DNA of 64,000 bases from Nannocystis punicea (GCF_026965555.1 NZ_CP114040.1:10452001-10516000); one strand, 5' to 3'; positions 1-9,132 are shown, counted from the first letter of the stretch. Numbers and translations: made by a program. Notes: generated by a model from the sequence alone, not told the origin.

Positions 1-11
1 GAGTTCACGCA

Positions 12-992
12 ATGACCCGCCTCCTCGTCGCCGCGCGCGGCTCGCTGCTCGCCGCGTGCCTGGCAGCCTGCGAATCATCACCGCCCGGGATGGTGTGGAT
101 CCCCGCCGGCGAGTTCTGGATGGGCTCCGACGACCCGCGGCTGACCGACGCGCACCCGCGCCACCGCGTCGCGGTCTCGGGCTTCTGGCTCGGCGCCACC
201 GAGGTCACCAACGCCCAGTTCGCCGCCTTCGTGCGCGCGACCGACCACGTCACGCTGGCCGAACGGATCCCGCGCGCCGAGGATTATCCAGACGTCCCGC
301 CCGACCGCCTGGTCGCCGGCTCGATCGTCTTCACCCCACCCGGGCGCGTCGCCTCGCTCGCGCGCGCCGACGCGTGGTGGCGCTACGTCCCGGGCGCCGA
401 CTGGCGGCACCCCGAGGGTCCGACCAGCGACCTCGAAGGTCGCATGAATCACCCCGTCGTCCACGTCGCCCACGCCGACGCCGTCGCTTACGCGCGCTGG
501 GCCGGCGCCCGCCTGCCGACCGAGGCCGAGTGGGAGTACGCGGCCCGCGGCGGCCTCGACCGCAAGCGCTACGTGTGGGGCGACGCGCCGCTCGTGAACG
601 ACGCGCACCCCGCCAACACCTTCCAGGGCCGCTTCCCCGGCCACGACACTGCCGCCGACGGCCACGCGGGAGCCGCCCCGGTCGCCGGCTACCCCAGCAA
701 CGGATATGGCCTTTACGACATGTCCGGGAACGTCTGGGAGTGGACCGCCGACTGGTACCGCCCCGACACCTACGCCCGCCGCCCGCCGCGAGCCGTCGAT
801 CCGCCTGGCCCTCGGGACAGCTTCGACCCGGCCGAACCCGGCGTCGCCAAGCGCGTCCAGCGAGGCGGCTCCTACCTCTGCACCGACCAGTACTGCGGCC
901 GCTACACCCCCGACGCCCGCGGCAAGGGCGCCCCCGACAGCGCCACCAACCACCTCGGCTTCCGCATCGCCCGCGACGCCCCGGCGCCGTGA
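12..992 (+). CDS. Formylglycine-generating enzyme (SUMF1/FGE-sulfatase family) lipoprotein
   Basis: The 326-residue product has a short hydrophobic N-terminus ending in a lipobox-like LAAC, so it is probably an exported lipoprotein. The rest is an FGE-sulfatase domain: WIPAGEFWMGS near the start, then LPTEAEWEYAARGG, GYGLYDMSGNVWEWTADW and RGGSYLCTDQYCGRYT. The two cysteines of the last motif are five residues apart, as in true formylglycine-generating enzymes, and the NHLGFR tail is intact. This suggests a working Cys-to-formylglycine oxidase rather than one of the many Cys-less relatives. It lies about 126 bp upstream of the MoxR gene in the same direction. FGE-like domains are known in predicted conflict systems of this class, so a link is possible but unproven. 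No sulfatase substrate gene is in the window. Confidence 0.85.
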   Translation: MTRLLVAARGSLLAACLAACESSPPGMVWIPAGEFWMGSDDPRLTDAHPRHRVAVSGFWLGATEVTNAQFAAFVRATDHVTLAERIPRAEDYPDVPPDRLVAGSIVFTPPGRVASLARADAWWRYVPGADWRHPEGPTSDLEGRMNHPVVHVAHADAVAYARWAGARLPTEAEWEYAARGGLDRKRYVWGDAPLVNDAHPANTFQGRFPGHDTAADGHAGAAPVAGYPSNGYGLYDMSGNVWEWTADWYRPDTYARRPPRAVDPPGPRDSFDPAEPGVAKRVQRGGSYLCTDQYCGRYTPDARGKGAPDSATNHLGFRIARDAPAP

Positions 993-1005
993 ACGGGCCT
1001 CTCAC

Positions 1006-1021
1006 ATGTCCTGAAGGACAT
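1006..1021. repeat. Dispersed palindrome copy
   Basis: ATGTCC-TGAA-GGACAT, a perfect 6-bp stem just after the FGE gene. It is one copy of the palindrome family found throughout the window and could form a weak hairpin at the transcript end. Confidence 0.7.
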
Positions 1022-1118
1022 CCATCGCCCCTCGCCTCGAGGAGCCCAGCGCGAGCCCACCGCGCACTTTCGCCCACCTCACCGCTCCGCCGCCGAATCG
1101 CGTACCCTGCGGTCGCGC

Positions 1119-2297
1119 GTGACTCTCTCGTCTCTCACCGACGCTGCCGCTGCCGTTCGCGGGGCCCTCGCCGTCGCGGGCCGCGGGCTCGTCGAGCGCG
1201 ACGCCTTGCTCGAGCTCGTCGTCCTCGCGGCCGTCGCCGGCGAGCACCTCCTGGTCATCGGTCCCCCGGGCACGGCCAAGAGCGCCGCGGTCCGGCGGAT
1301 CGCGCGGGCCCTCGGCGGCAACTACTTCGAGTACTTGCTGGGCCGCTTCACCGAGCCGAGCGAGATCTTCGGGCCCGTCGATCTCCGCAAGCTCCGCGAG
1401 GGCCGCGTCGAGACCGAGACCGCCGGCATGTTGCCCGAGGCCGAGATCGCCTTCCTCGACGAGGTCTTCCTCGGCTCGACGGCCATCCTCAACGCCCTGC
1501 TCGGACTCCTCGCCGAGCGGGTGTTCCGCCGCGGTCACACCACCATGCGCTGCCCGCTGCGCGTGTGCGTCGGCGCGGCCAATGCACTGCCGCAGGAGGA
1601 GAGCCTGGCCGCCTTCGCCGATCGCTTCCTCGTGCGCGTGTTCGTCGAACCGATCCCCGACGCTCGCCTCGAGGAGCTGCTCGAGCAGGGCTTCGGCGCC
1701 GCACAAGAGCTCGACGCGCCGCTGGCCTCGCTCGCGCAGCTCGACGTCCTCGGCGCCGCGGCTCGCAACGTCGACCTCGAAGGCGTGCGTCCCGCGCTCG
1801 CGCACGCCATCCGTCGCCTGCGCGGCGCCGGCATCGCGCTGTCGGATCGCCGGCTCGTCAAGATCCAGCGCCTCGTCGCCGCCGCCGCAGCGCTGGCCGG
1901 GCGCACGCGGGCGAGCGACGGCGATCTGTGGCCGATCGTCGCCGCAGTGCCGACCGCGGCCGAGCAGGCCCAGACCCGCGACACCCTGCGCGACCTGTTG
2001 CAGCGCTCCGAGAGCGGAGTGCTCGGCGCCGCCGCGGCCGAGTCGTCGCTCGGCCCGCTGGTTCGCGCCGCGCGGATCGCCGGCGACGCCGACCTCCTGC
2101 TCGCGCGCGACCCCGGCATCGAGCCGCTCGCGCGCGAGGCGTGGCGGCTCAAGCTGGAGGCGCTCGCGCGCGAGATCGACGCCAGCTTCCGCGCCGAGGA
2201 GCTCCCGGCCGACGCCGCGCGGGTGCGGGCCGCGATCGTCGAACGATTCGCCGCGCTCGACGCCGCCGCGCCGGCGCCGGGCCCGGGCGGCGTGTGA
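1119..2297 (+). CDS. MoxR-family AAA+ ATPase of a MoxR-vWA-bpX ternary system
   Basis: The 392-residue protein is a MoxR/RavA-type AAA+ ATPase. The Walker A motif GPPGTAKS is at residues 48-55, Walker B AFLDEVFLG at about 111-119, and a sensor-1-like GAANALPQEE follows; the C-terminal third is helical lid. The start is GTG, with a possible -10 box TACCCT at 1103-1108 and no Shine-Dalgarno sequence, so the leader is very short or absent. The stop codon overlaps the next start (GTGTGA). MoxR proteins act as chaperone-like ATPases on vWA partners. Here the partners are the three downstream genes, which fits the predicted NTP-dependent conflict module class. Confidence 0.9.
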   Translation: MTLSSLTDAAAAVRGALAVAGRGLVERDALLELVVLAAVAGEHLLVIGPPGTAKSAAVRRIARALGGNYFEYLLGRFTEPSEIFGPVDLRKLREGRVETETAGMLPEAEIAFLDEVFLGSTAILNALLGLLAERVFRRGHTTMRCPLRVCVGAANALPQEESLAAFADRFLVRVFVEPIPDARLEELLEQGFGAAQELDAPLASLAQLDVLGAAARNVDLEGVRPALAHAIRRLRGAGIALSDRRLVKIQRLVAAAAALAGRTRASDGDLWPIVAAVPTAAEQAQTRDTLRDLLQRSESGVLGAAAAESSLGPLVRAARIAGDADLLLARDPGIEPLAREAWRLKLEALAREIDASFRAEELPADAARVRAAIVERFAALDAAAPAPGPGGV

Positions 2298-2836
2298 CCG
2301 CCGCGATTCACGTCACCTGGCGGACCCGCGCCGTCCCCCTGTCCCCGCAGGCGGTGGCCGCCGCCGGGCCCGTCGCCGCGCGCCTCGTCGATCGACTGCT
2401 CACATTCACCGACGACGCCCTGACGCGCTTGCGCGGGGTCGCCGGCCCCGACCTGCTCGTCCTCACCGGTGAATCCGCCGACCTGCCGTGGCTCGACGGC
2501 GTCGAGTACCTCGGCCGCGACCCGCTCGCCCCCGGATTGTACATACCGACCACCCTCGAGCCCGCGCCGGTGGCGGCGCTGCTCGAGCGAGCCCTGCGAC
2601 AGCGCGCCCCGCAACTGGCCCCGCCGCTCGCGCTGGTGTCGCTCGCCGAGAAATCCCACGAGTCCGATCTCCATCGACCTGCGCCCGGCGACTCCCACGA
2701 TTCGACCCGACCTCCATCCTCACCGCCTCGCGACTCCCACGATTCCACGCTGTTCGTACGGCCGCGCCTCGTCTCGCTGGCCGACGCCCGACCGCTGGTG
2801 CGCGCCAGACTCCGCGCGTGGCGAGGTCTCGCATGA
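2294..2836 (+). CDS. Small bpX-family protein of the MoxR-vWA-bpX system
   Basis: The 180-residue protein starts at a GTG overlapping the MoxR stop by 4 nt, so translation is probably coupled. The N-terminal half contains DLPWLDGVEYLGRDPLAPGL and then YIPTTLEP, typical of the small bpX proteins encoded between MoxR and the vWA gene; which bpX number it belongs to cannot be settled by eye. The last 60 residues are a repeat-derived tail with SHESD, DSHDST and DSHDST motifs encoded by 42-bp DNA repeats, ending in RLRAWRGLA. The end of this gene has been copied downstream (see the junction repeat). No catalytic motif is visible. It is assumed to be a bridging component of the ATPase-vWA complex. 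Confidence 0.65.
   Translation: MTAAIHVTWRTRAVPLSPQAVAAAGPVAARLVDRLLTFTDDALTRLRGVAGPDLLVLTGESADLPWLDGVEYLGRDPLAPGLYIPTTLEPAPVAALLERALRQRAPQLAPPLALVSLAEKSHESDLHRPAPGDSHDSTRPPSSPPRDSHDSTLFVRPRLVSLADARPLVRARLRAWRGLA
2652..2745. repeat. 42-bp repeats inside the small bpX gene
   Basis: GACTCCCACGATTC occurs at 2690-2703 and 2732-2745 (period 42 bp), with a degenerate copy near 2652. The period is a multiple of three, so the reading frame is kept and the protein gains Ser-His-Asp motifs. Confidence 0.7.
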
Positions 2837-3104
2837 CCCGCTTCGCCCCGCCTCTCTCCGCCCCGCGACGCCGACGAATCCACGCGGCTCGTGCTGCCGC
2901 GATTCGTCTCGCGCGCCGATCCTCGTCGTCGAGCGAACGCCAAACTCCGCGCGTGGCGAGGTCTCGCATGAACCGCCTCGCCCCGCCCCTCTCCGTCCCG
3001 CGACGCCGACCCATCCACGCGGCTCGTGCTGCCGCGATTCGTCTCGCGGGCCGCTCCTCGTCCGTCGCGCTCCCTCGCGGCTGCGCGCGAGGTCGCGAAT
3101 GAGC
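2720..3104. repeat. About 134-bp duplications of the bpX/vWA gene junction
   Basis: The junction sequence CGTGGCGAGGTCTCGCATGA, where the bpX stop overlaps an ATG, occurs at 2817-2836 and again near 2951-2970. A third, diverged form (GAGGTCGCGAATGA) ends near 3102 and carries the actual start of the vWA gene. The DNA between them matches as units of about 134 bp, with shared stretches such as ATCCACGCGGCTCGTGCTGC. A small ORF (2833-3102) runs through two units but looks like a by-product of the duplication. Confidence 0.75.
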
Positions 3105-4892
3105 GTCCACGTCTTGCCGCCGGCGCTCGTGCCGTGGGAGCCGTGGCTCGCCTTGTTTCCGGCCGAGCTCGCGCTCTCGCTGGGTCCGATGATCCAGCGC
3201 CTCGCCGCCGCACTCGGCCCGCTCGCCGTCCCCGCGCACAGCGGCCACGGCGAGCCCGACGGCTTCGGCGGCCTCGATCGCCGCGGCCACTACGAGCGCC
3301 TGCTCGCCAGCGAGTGGCTGCTCGCCGAGCTCGCCCCCGAAGAATTCCTGCGCCGCGCCGCCGCCTCCGAGCACGCCTTCCTCCGCCTCGAGCGGCGCGA
3401 GCCGGCCCTCGCGCGCACCAGCGTCGTCCTGTTCGACAGCGGCCCGACCCAGCTCGGCGGCCCGCGCCTCGCCCAGCTCGCCGCCCTCATCGCCCTCGCC
3501 CGCCGCGCTCAGGCCGCTCACGCCTCGCTCGCCTGGGGCGTCCTGCAGGCGCCCGACGTCCCGCTCCACCGCGACGTCACCCGCGAGACCGTCCACGCCC
3601 TCCTGGCCAGCCGCTCGACCTCCACCGTCACCGCCGCGCACCTGGCCGCCTGGAAGACATGTCTCGGAGGACATGACTCCAAAGACACATGGATCATCGG
3701 CGGCGCCGCGGTCCGTCGCCACGCCTGGGCCGGCGTCGCCACCGTCGAGCTGCGCGACCTCGTCGCCCCCGGCGCCTCGGAGCTCGCCGCCGACCTGCGG
3801 ACCGCCACCGGGCGCACCGCCGACGTTCGCCTCCCGCTGCCCGACGGCCCCACCTGCGTCCGCCTGATCCGCGAGCCCTTCCCTCCGGAGCGAGCGACCC
3901 CCAGAGTCCCCGCCCCCCGCCGCACCCGCCGCGTGCCCGTCACCAACCTCGTCATCACCAACAACGGCGAGCGCGTGTTCGCCGGCGCCAGGGGCGGCGG
4001 CGTCATCGTCTATCCCGTCCCTCACTCGCCGCAGGGCGGCGTCGGCAAGCCCAAGCTGCACTTCCCCGAATTGTCGCGGCCGCCCGTGGCGGTCGGCTGG
4101 TACAACCGCGGCAGCGCGGCCGTGGCCGACAACACCAACGGCGCGGCGATGTTGTTCCGCAAGGCGAAGCGCTCCGCGAACAGCCACGAGGACCTGCGCT
4201 ACGCCGACGCCGACGCGCCGGTCGTGGCCGGCGACCGCCTGGACCTCCTGCGATTCCGCCGCGGCTACGCGTTCTTCCGCGACTGCGTCGACAAGTTGTA
4301 CGCCCTCGGCCTGCCCGAGAGCGGCGCGAACGCCATGCATCGCGTCGAGACGGAGACGCTCGCCGTCGCCGACTGCCCCGAGTGGCTCGTGCACGTCTCC
4401 TTGCACATGCTCGACGACGACTGCGCCCTCCCGTGGTACTGGTCGATCTGCGTCGACAACGGCCCCCAGCCGTCGCAGCACGTCCATCTCGGCTTCGAAC
4501 GTCCCCACGGCGCCCACATCACCCGCGACATCAGCGGCGACTGGCAATGCGCGATCAGCCACGAGCCCGGGCGCTGGAAGTACTACGGCAAGAAACCACT
4601 CGAGCTCGAGTGGCGCACCGACGATCGCGTGATCGGCATGCTCCCCGCGTACCGCCACGCCGACGCCCCCGACCTCGGCCCCGCGCTCGTCACCCTGGCC
4701 TCCGACCGCTACTTCATGGCCCGCCAGGGCGACAACGCGGTGCTCCTCACCCGCGCCGAGGAGCCCGTCGTCCACGCCGTCCTCTCGACCGTCACCGGCC
4801 ACCTCGCCTACCTCACCGCCCTCAACACGCTTGTCGTCCTGCGCCCGCCGTACGACACCCCGCTCGCGCGCTTCGTCGTGGAGGACCCATGA
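3099..4892 (+). CDS. vWA-like / beta-propeller protein of the MoxR-vWA-bpX system
   Basis: The 597-residue protein starts at the ATG in GAATGAGC, the third copy of the duplicated gene junction. Residues 1-110 form a helical region (MSVHVLPPALVPWEPWLALF). A vWA-like core follows, with TSVVLFDSGPTQLGGPRLAQ: the first strand keeps an Asp and a Ser, but not a classical DxSxS MIDAS. A second strand-like segment is WIIGGAAV. The C-terminal half (from about VPVTNLVITNNGERVFAGA) reads as beta-propeller blades. A palindrome is inserted in frame at 3658-3675 (residues KTCLGGHD) in a loop of the vWA part. The stop overlaps the next ATG (ATGA). It is probably the MoxR client and sensor subunit. Confidence 0.75.
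   Translation: MSVHVLPPALVPWEPWLALFPAELALSLGPMIQRLAAALGPLAVPAHSGHGEPDGFGGLDRRGHYERLLASEWLLAELAPEEFLRRAAASEHAFLRLERREPALARTSVVLFDSGPTQLGGPRLAQLAALIALARRAQAAHASLAWGVLQAPDVPLHRDVTRETVHALLASRSTSTVTAAHLAAWKTCLGGHDSKDTWIIGGAAVRRHAWAGVATVELRDLVAPGASELAADLRTATGRTADVRLPLPDGPTCVRLIREPFPPERATPRVPAPRRTRRVPVTNLVITNNGERVFAGARGGGVIVYPVPHSPQGGVGKPKLHFPELSRPPVAVGWYNRGSAAVADNTNGAAMLFRKAKRSANSHEDLRYADADAPVVAGDRLDLLRFRRGYAFFRDCVDKLYALGLPESGANAMHRVETETLAVADCPEWLVHVSLHMLDDDCALPWYWSICVDNGPQPSQHVHLGFERPHGAHITRDISGDWQCAISHEPGRWKYYGKKPLELEWRTDDRVIGMLPAYRHADAPDLGPALVTLASDRYFMARQGDNAVLLTRAEEPVVHAVLSTVTGHLAYLTALNTLVVLRPPYDTPLARFVVEDP
3658..3675. repeat. Palindrome copy inside the vWA coding sequence
   Basis: CATGTC-TCGGAG-GACATG, a perfect 6-bp stem with a 6-nt loop, read as part of the protein. 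The flanking bases CCAAAGACACATGG look like a second, partial copy. Confidence 0.8.
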
Positions 4893-7800
4893 CCGCCGCG
4901 ACCGTCCGCCCGCGCCAGACCCTTCATCGCGGCAGCGTCGAGGCGATCGGCGTGCTCGTCAGCGACCTCGCCGGCGACGAGCTCGCCGCGCGCCGCAAGA
5001 TCCTCGACCTCTGGCGACCGGGGACCACCGTCTTCGTCGTCGCCGAGCAGACCTGGCTGGTGAGGTGGCCGCTGCCGCAGCGCCTCCGCTGCGATCGCGC
5101 CCCCGGCCTCCCGATCGTCTCGCGCGGCTCCTGGCTCACCACCGCGCCGCTCGCCGACGACGAGCTCGCCGCCCTCGCCGCTCCCGCCGGCGCGCTGCTG
5201 TACGTGCGCCACGGCGCCTGCGAAGTCGTCTCGCTCGAGCGGACCGTCGACGTCGCCGAGTGGCTCGCGGTCGCCGACTTCGAGCCCGTCGAGGTCGGCT
5301 CGCTCGGCGATCCGCCGCGACCTGCCGCGTCGAGCCACGACCCCGCGCCGCCCGTCCGCGCGCTCTTCCGCCACCTCGTCGCCGCCCCGCCGGCCGACGC
5401 CCGCGACGTCGCCGCCGCCATGCAGACCGCCGCGCGACGTCGCCGCGGATTGTTCGTACCCGCGGCCGCGCAAGCGAACGCGGGCGACCTCTCGGGCGCC
5501 GCGCCCGACGAGCCGCGCGCGTCCGGCAAAAAACCGGTCGCAGCGATCGCAGTCGTCCTCGCCGTCGGGCTCCTCGCCGCCTCGCAGTTCGTCGGGGCCG
5601 GCCTCTACGCCGCGCTCGCCGCCGGCGGCGTGGCCTGGGCAGCAGCCCGCTCGTCGCGCTCACGCGAGGCCGCGACGGAGCCGACCGCCCTCGCGCGCAA
5701 GTCGGGATCGATCCCCGGCACCGGCGAGCCCGCGGCGCCGACGAACGCCGCCATCACCCGCAAGGCCGGCTGGATCGCCGGCATCGGCACGGTGGGCGGC
5801 GTCGCCATGTTGCTCGCCGCACCGCTCGCCGCCGTCTCTGCGCTCGGCGTGCTCGCCACCATCCCCGTGATGCTCGCCGTCGCCGGGGTCCTGCGCCGCG
5901 TCCTCGGCATGAGCGGCGCCCCGTCCTCTCCCGGCGCTTCGCCACCGCCGCCGCAGCCGCTCCCCCGCCCCCTGCCCGCGCCGCCATCGCCGCCGCCTGC
6001 GCCCTCGCGCCTGCGCGACCTCATGCTCCGCATGCTCGCGCGCGCCGGCCTGCTGACGGGCCTGAACCGGCGCCACGCTCGCTACTTGCAACGGCTCGTC
6101 GACATGTTCGAGCGCGGCGACTACGACCAGGCCCTGCGTCACGCCATCCCGCTCGGCGACGGCGACGGCGAGCCCGGGCCGCCCGCGCTGCGCGGCCCCA
6201 CCGTTCGCAAGGACCTGCAGATCCGCCCGGGCCCCGCGGCGCCCTCGTCGTCGCTGCTGCTCGCCGGCGACGACTTCTCGTTCCTCCGTCAGACCTACCG
6301 CGCCGCCTTCGATCGCCTGGTCAAGGCCGGCCGCATCGACGAGGCCGCCTTCCTGCTCGCCGAGCTGCTGCACGCCGACGAGGAGGCCGTCGGCTTCCTC
6401 GAGCGTCACGACCGCCGCCGCCTGGCCGCCGAGATCGCCGAGGCCCGCAACCTCGCGCCCGGCCTCGTCGTGCGGCAATGGTTCCTCGCCGGCGAACGCC
6501 AGCGCGGCATCCTCGTCGCGCGCCGCAAGGGCGCCTTCGCCGACGCGGTCGCCCGCCTCGAGCGCGACCCCCAGCACCGCGACGAGGCCTCCGCCCTGCG
6601 GCGCGCGTGGGCCGGCACCCTCGCCGCCGCCGGCGACTACGAGGTGGCCGTCGAGATCGCAACACCTGACCCTTCGGCCATCTCCGACGTCCGCCGGTGG
6701 ATGGACCTCGCCATCGCCCGCGGCGGCCCGGGCGGCGCGCGGATGCTCGGGCGCGCGCTGCAGCGCTTCCCCGACGACCTCGCCCTGCACCTCGAGGAGC
6801 TGCTCCGCCTCGCCGACCCCGACGAACCGGCGCACACCGACGCCCGCAAGCAGCTGCTCGACGTCCTGGTCGCCGGCCCCGTCACCGACGCGGTGCGGCT
6901 GGCCGCGCGCCCGCTGCTCCGCGGCCTCCTCGTCGACGCCGACCGCGGCGACCGCCCGATCGACGAAGCAAAGCTGCAAACGCTGGCGCTCGCGCTCGGC
7001 GCCGACGCCCTCCGCGTGGATCTGCCGGCCTGGCCCAAACGCCAGGTCACGACCTCCCTCGCCATGCGCTCCGGCCTCCGCCACCTCGAGTTCGGCCCGG
7101 GCGACGTCGGCGCGATCGCGGTGCACGACCTCGCCCTGCTACCCGACGGCAAGCTGCTGGTCGCCCTCGGCGAGCTCGGCGTGCGGCTGTACGCCCGCGA
7201 CGGGCGGTTGCTCTGGTACGCCGATCAGCCGGCCGAGTCGCTGGTCCTGTCCGACCACGGCGATCGGGCGATCGCGGTGGTCGGCCGCGGCCGCGGCGTG
7301 GTCCGCCTCGCCCGCCTCGACCTCGTGCGTCACAAGGCGACCTCGTGGTGCGAGGGCCGGCTCGCGCGCTGGGCCGCGAATTTCGACGGCCACACCTGGC
7401 TCGTCGCCGAGAGCTCGAGCTTGCGGCCCGACCGCCAGCAGCTGGTCGTCGTCGACGTCCTCGTCGACACCGAGCTGCGCGCCCTCGACCGCCGCGACCT
7501 CGACGACGCCGCCGTCCTCGACGTCGCCCGCTCCGCCGCCGCCGCCGTGGTCCTCCTCGCCCGGCCGTCCGGCGAGCTCGAGCGCTGGCGGTGGGACCTG
7601 CCCGACTGGACCCTGCGCCGACGCGAGGAGCTGCCGCACCCGGACCAGCTCACCGACCCAAACCTGCTCGGACCGCATCTCGTCGGTCCGATCCCTTGCA
7701 AGCGCCTGTGCAGCGCCGAATCCCCGCGCGGCGAGCACGTCGCCTGCTACAAGCCCGACATCCCGAACCTGCCGGCCCTCCTCCACGTCTCGTACCAGGA

Positions 7801-8080
7801 CCAGCGCGCCGGCACCCTCCGCGGCCTCAACGGTGCCCCCACGAGCGTCGTCGTCGACGGCAACTGGCTCGCCGTCGTCTCCGCCTCCGAGACAAGTCTC
7901 GAAGTCCTCGTCATGACCGTCGACGACCGTGAGCCTCGCGCCGTCGTCCTGCTGGCCGGCGCCCGCCGGGCCACCTTGCGCCTGACGGACCAGGTCCTGG
8001 CGATCGCCGACGATCGCGGCCGGGCCCTGGTGATCGACCTCCTCGACGGCGAGGTCTCGCGCTCGCTGCGGATCGTCTGA
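4889..8080 (+). CDS. bpX6-like large membrane/beta-propeller protein
   Basis: The 1,063-residue protein starts at ATG in an ATGA overlap with the vWA gene. Residues 1-140 match the bpX6 pattern as I know it: TLHRGSVEAIGVLVSD, RRKILDLWRPGT, LRCDRAPGLPIVSRGSW and LTTAPLADDELAAL. Two hydrophobic clusters (about 215-255 and 290-335) should be membrane segments, with a Pro-rich linker after the second. A long helical, TPR-like region follows (about 370-720), then a C-terminal propeller (about 720-1063) with repeats such as HDLALLPDGKLLVALGELGV. It is the membrane anchor and sensory scaffold of the ternary system, and the last gene of its operon. Confidence 0.75.
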   Translation: MTAATVRPRQTLHRGSVEAIGVLVSDLAGDELAARRKILDLWRPGTTVFVVAEQTWLVRWPLPQRLRCDRAPGLPIVSRGSWLTTAPLADDELAALAAPAGALLYVRHGACEVVSLERTVDVAEWLAVADFEPVEVGSLGDPPRPAASSHDPAPPVRALFRHLVAAPPADARDVAAAMQTAARRRRGLFVPAAAQANAGDLSGAAPDEPRASGKKPVAAIAVVLAVGLLAASQFVGAGLYAALAAGGVAWAAARSSRSREAATEPTALARKSGSIPGTGEPAAPTNAAITRKAGWIAGIGTVGGVAMLLAAPLAAVSALGVLATIPVMLAVAGVLRRVLGMSGAPSSPGASPPPPQPLPRPLPAPPSPPPAPSRLRDLMLRMLARAGLLTGLNRRHARYLQRLVDMFERGDYDQALRHAIPLGDGDGEPGPPALRGPTVRKDLQIRPGPAAPSSSLLLAGDDFSFLRQTYRAAFDRLVKAGRIDEAAFLLAELLHADEEAVGFLERHDRRRLAAEIAEARNLAPGLVVRQWFLAGERQRGILVARRKGAFADAVARLERDPQHRDEASALRRAWAGTLAAAGDYEVAVEIATPDPSAISDVRRWMDLAIARGGPGGARMLGRALQRFPDDLALHLEELLRLADPDEPAHTDARKQLLDVLVAGPVTDAVRLAARPLLRGLLVDADRGDRPIDEAKLQTLALALGADALRVDLPAWPKRQVTTSLAMRSGLRHLEFGPGDVGAIAVHDLALLPDGKLLVALGELGVRLYARDGRLLWYADQPAESLVLSDHGDRAIAVVGRGRGVVRLARLDLVRHKATSWCEGRLARWAANFDGHTWLVAESSSLRPDRQQLVVVDVLVDTELRALDRRDLDDAAVLDVARSAAAAVVLLARPSGELERWRWDLPDWTLRRREELPHPDQLTDPNLLGPHLVGPIPCKRLCSAESPRGEHVACYKPDIPNLPALLHVSYQDQRAGTLRGLNGAPTSVVVDGNWLAVVSASETSLEVLVMTVDDREPRAVVLLAGARRATLRLTDQVLAIADDRGRALVIDLLDGEVSRSLRIV

Positions 8081-8328
8081 AGCGCTCGCACTCGCGTCGC
8101 CTGGTTCGTTCGCAGCGAGCCCCTCATTCGGCCTCACGACTGCCGGGACGTCCCGAGAATCGAGCGCGACGAACTGCCGCGCTCGACTCCCCGGAGTCAT
8201 CGAGAGACGCTCCGCAGCAAACGTCCGGGACGCGAGCGCGCCGACCTGCTGCGCTCGATTTCCGTGAGGTCCTCGAGCGCGCGGCCGATCGCCGCACGCT
8301 CGGTCACTGCATCACGCGGCGAGCCGCC
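8081..8328. other. Convergent intergenic region
   Basis: No gene is seen. A CGGGACGTCCCG palindrome lies at about 8152-8163, and a loose repeat of CGAGCGCG...CTGC(T)GCGCTCGA occurs twice. The region separates two converging transcripts and may help terminate them. Confidence 0.4.
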
Positions 8329-9132
8329 TCAAGCACGACCCAGCGCGCGGCGGATCGCCGTCTCGACCGGCACATACCGCCCGTCGGCGCGCTCGAGCTG
8401 GAACGGCTCTCGCGCCAGCAGCGGCGGCTGGGCGAGGAACCGCGGCCGCGTCCCGCGATGGGGCTGGGCCGAGTGCACGAGGAACGGGTGGCACAGGTAC
8501 ACAGCGCCGGCCTCGCCGGTCGCCAGCGCCTCGGGCAGGTGCGCCGAGCCGGCGAAGCCATCGGCCGCCAGCTCGCGCAGGCTCAGCCCGGCCTCGCCGG
8601 CGGGAGCCAGCTGGCGCGCGATCGCCAGGTGCGAGCCGATGCGGATCCGCGTCGGCGCGTCGTCGTCGCCGACGTCGGAGAGCAGGAACAACATCAGCAG
8701 CGCGCGGCCCTGCGAGGACACGTTGACGCGCCACTCCATGAAGTCGGGGTGCTCGGTGCCGAAGCTGACGTCGACGTGCCAGCCCGCGTCGCCTGGATCG
8801 ACGGGCGACGGGAAGCGCACCGGGAACGTGCCGAGCGCCCTCTGCGGCCACCAGCGGTCGCGCCCCACCAGCTTGTCGAAGGCGTCGCGCAGCGCCGCGG
8901 TGTTGGCCGCGGCGACGAACGGCGGCTGGCCGTACTGGCCGAGCCGGATCACCGGCCGGGTCCAGGTCGCGGGGTCGTCGGGGTCGCAGCCGGTGTCGCG
9001 CCAGAGGATCGCCCGGGCCTCGTCCGCCACCTCGCGCGGGAAGGCGTGGTCGATGCGGACGAATCCGTCGCGGATGAAGTTCTCGATGTCCGCGTCGCCG
9101 AGCGCGCGGAAGGAATTGTCGTGAGCAGCCAT
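8329..9132 (-). CDS. Phytanoyl-CoA dioxygenase (PhyH) family protein
   Basis: The 267-residue protein has the Fe(II)/2-oxoglutarate dioxygenase layout of PhyH enzymes. The N-terminal half includes FIRDGFVRIDHAFPREVADEAR; the metal ligands are the HVD of GWHVDVSF and a distal His in LCHPFLVHSAQPHRG, followed by an Arg. The enzyme should hydroxylate a small molecule using O2 and 2-oxoglutarate; the substrate cannot be read from sequence. Start: ATG preceded by GGAG at a 9-nt spacing, one of the clearer Shine-Dalgarno sites in the window. It stands alone, converging on the bpX6-like gene. Confidence 0.85.
   Translation of the reverse strand: MAAHDNSFRALGDADIENFIRDGFVRIDHAFPREVADEARAILWRDTGCDPDDPATWTRPVIRLGQYGQPPFVAAANTAALRDAFDKLVGRDRWWPQRALGTFPVRFPSPVDPGDAGWHVDVSFGTEHPDFMEWRVNVSSQGRALLMLFLLSDVGDDDAPTRIRIGSHLAIARQLAPAGEAGLSLRELAADGFAGSAHLPEALATGEAGAVYLCHPFLVHSAQPHRGTRPRFLAQPPLLAREPFQLERADGRYVPVETAIRRALGRA

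Noticed and set aside
2833..3102. A small ORF inside the bpX/vWA junction repeats
   Set aside because: It is Arg/Ala-rich and arises from the duplication of the junction; no homology-like motif is seen.
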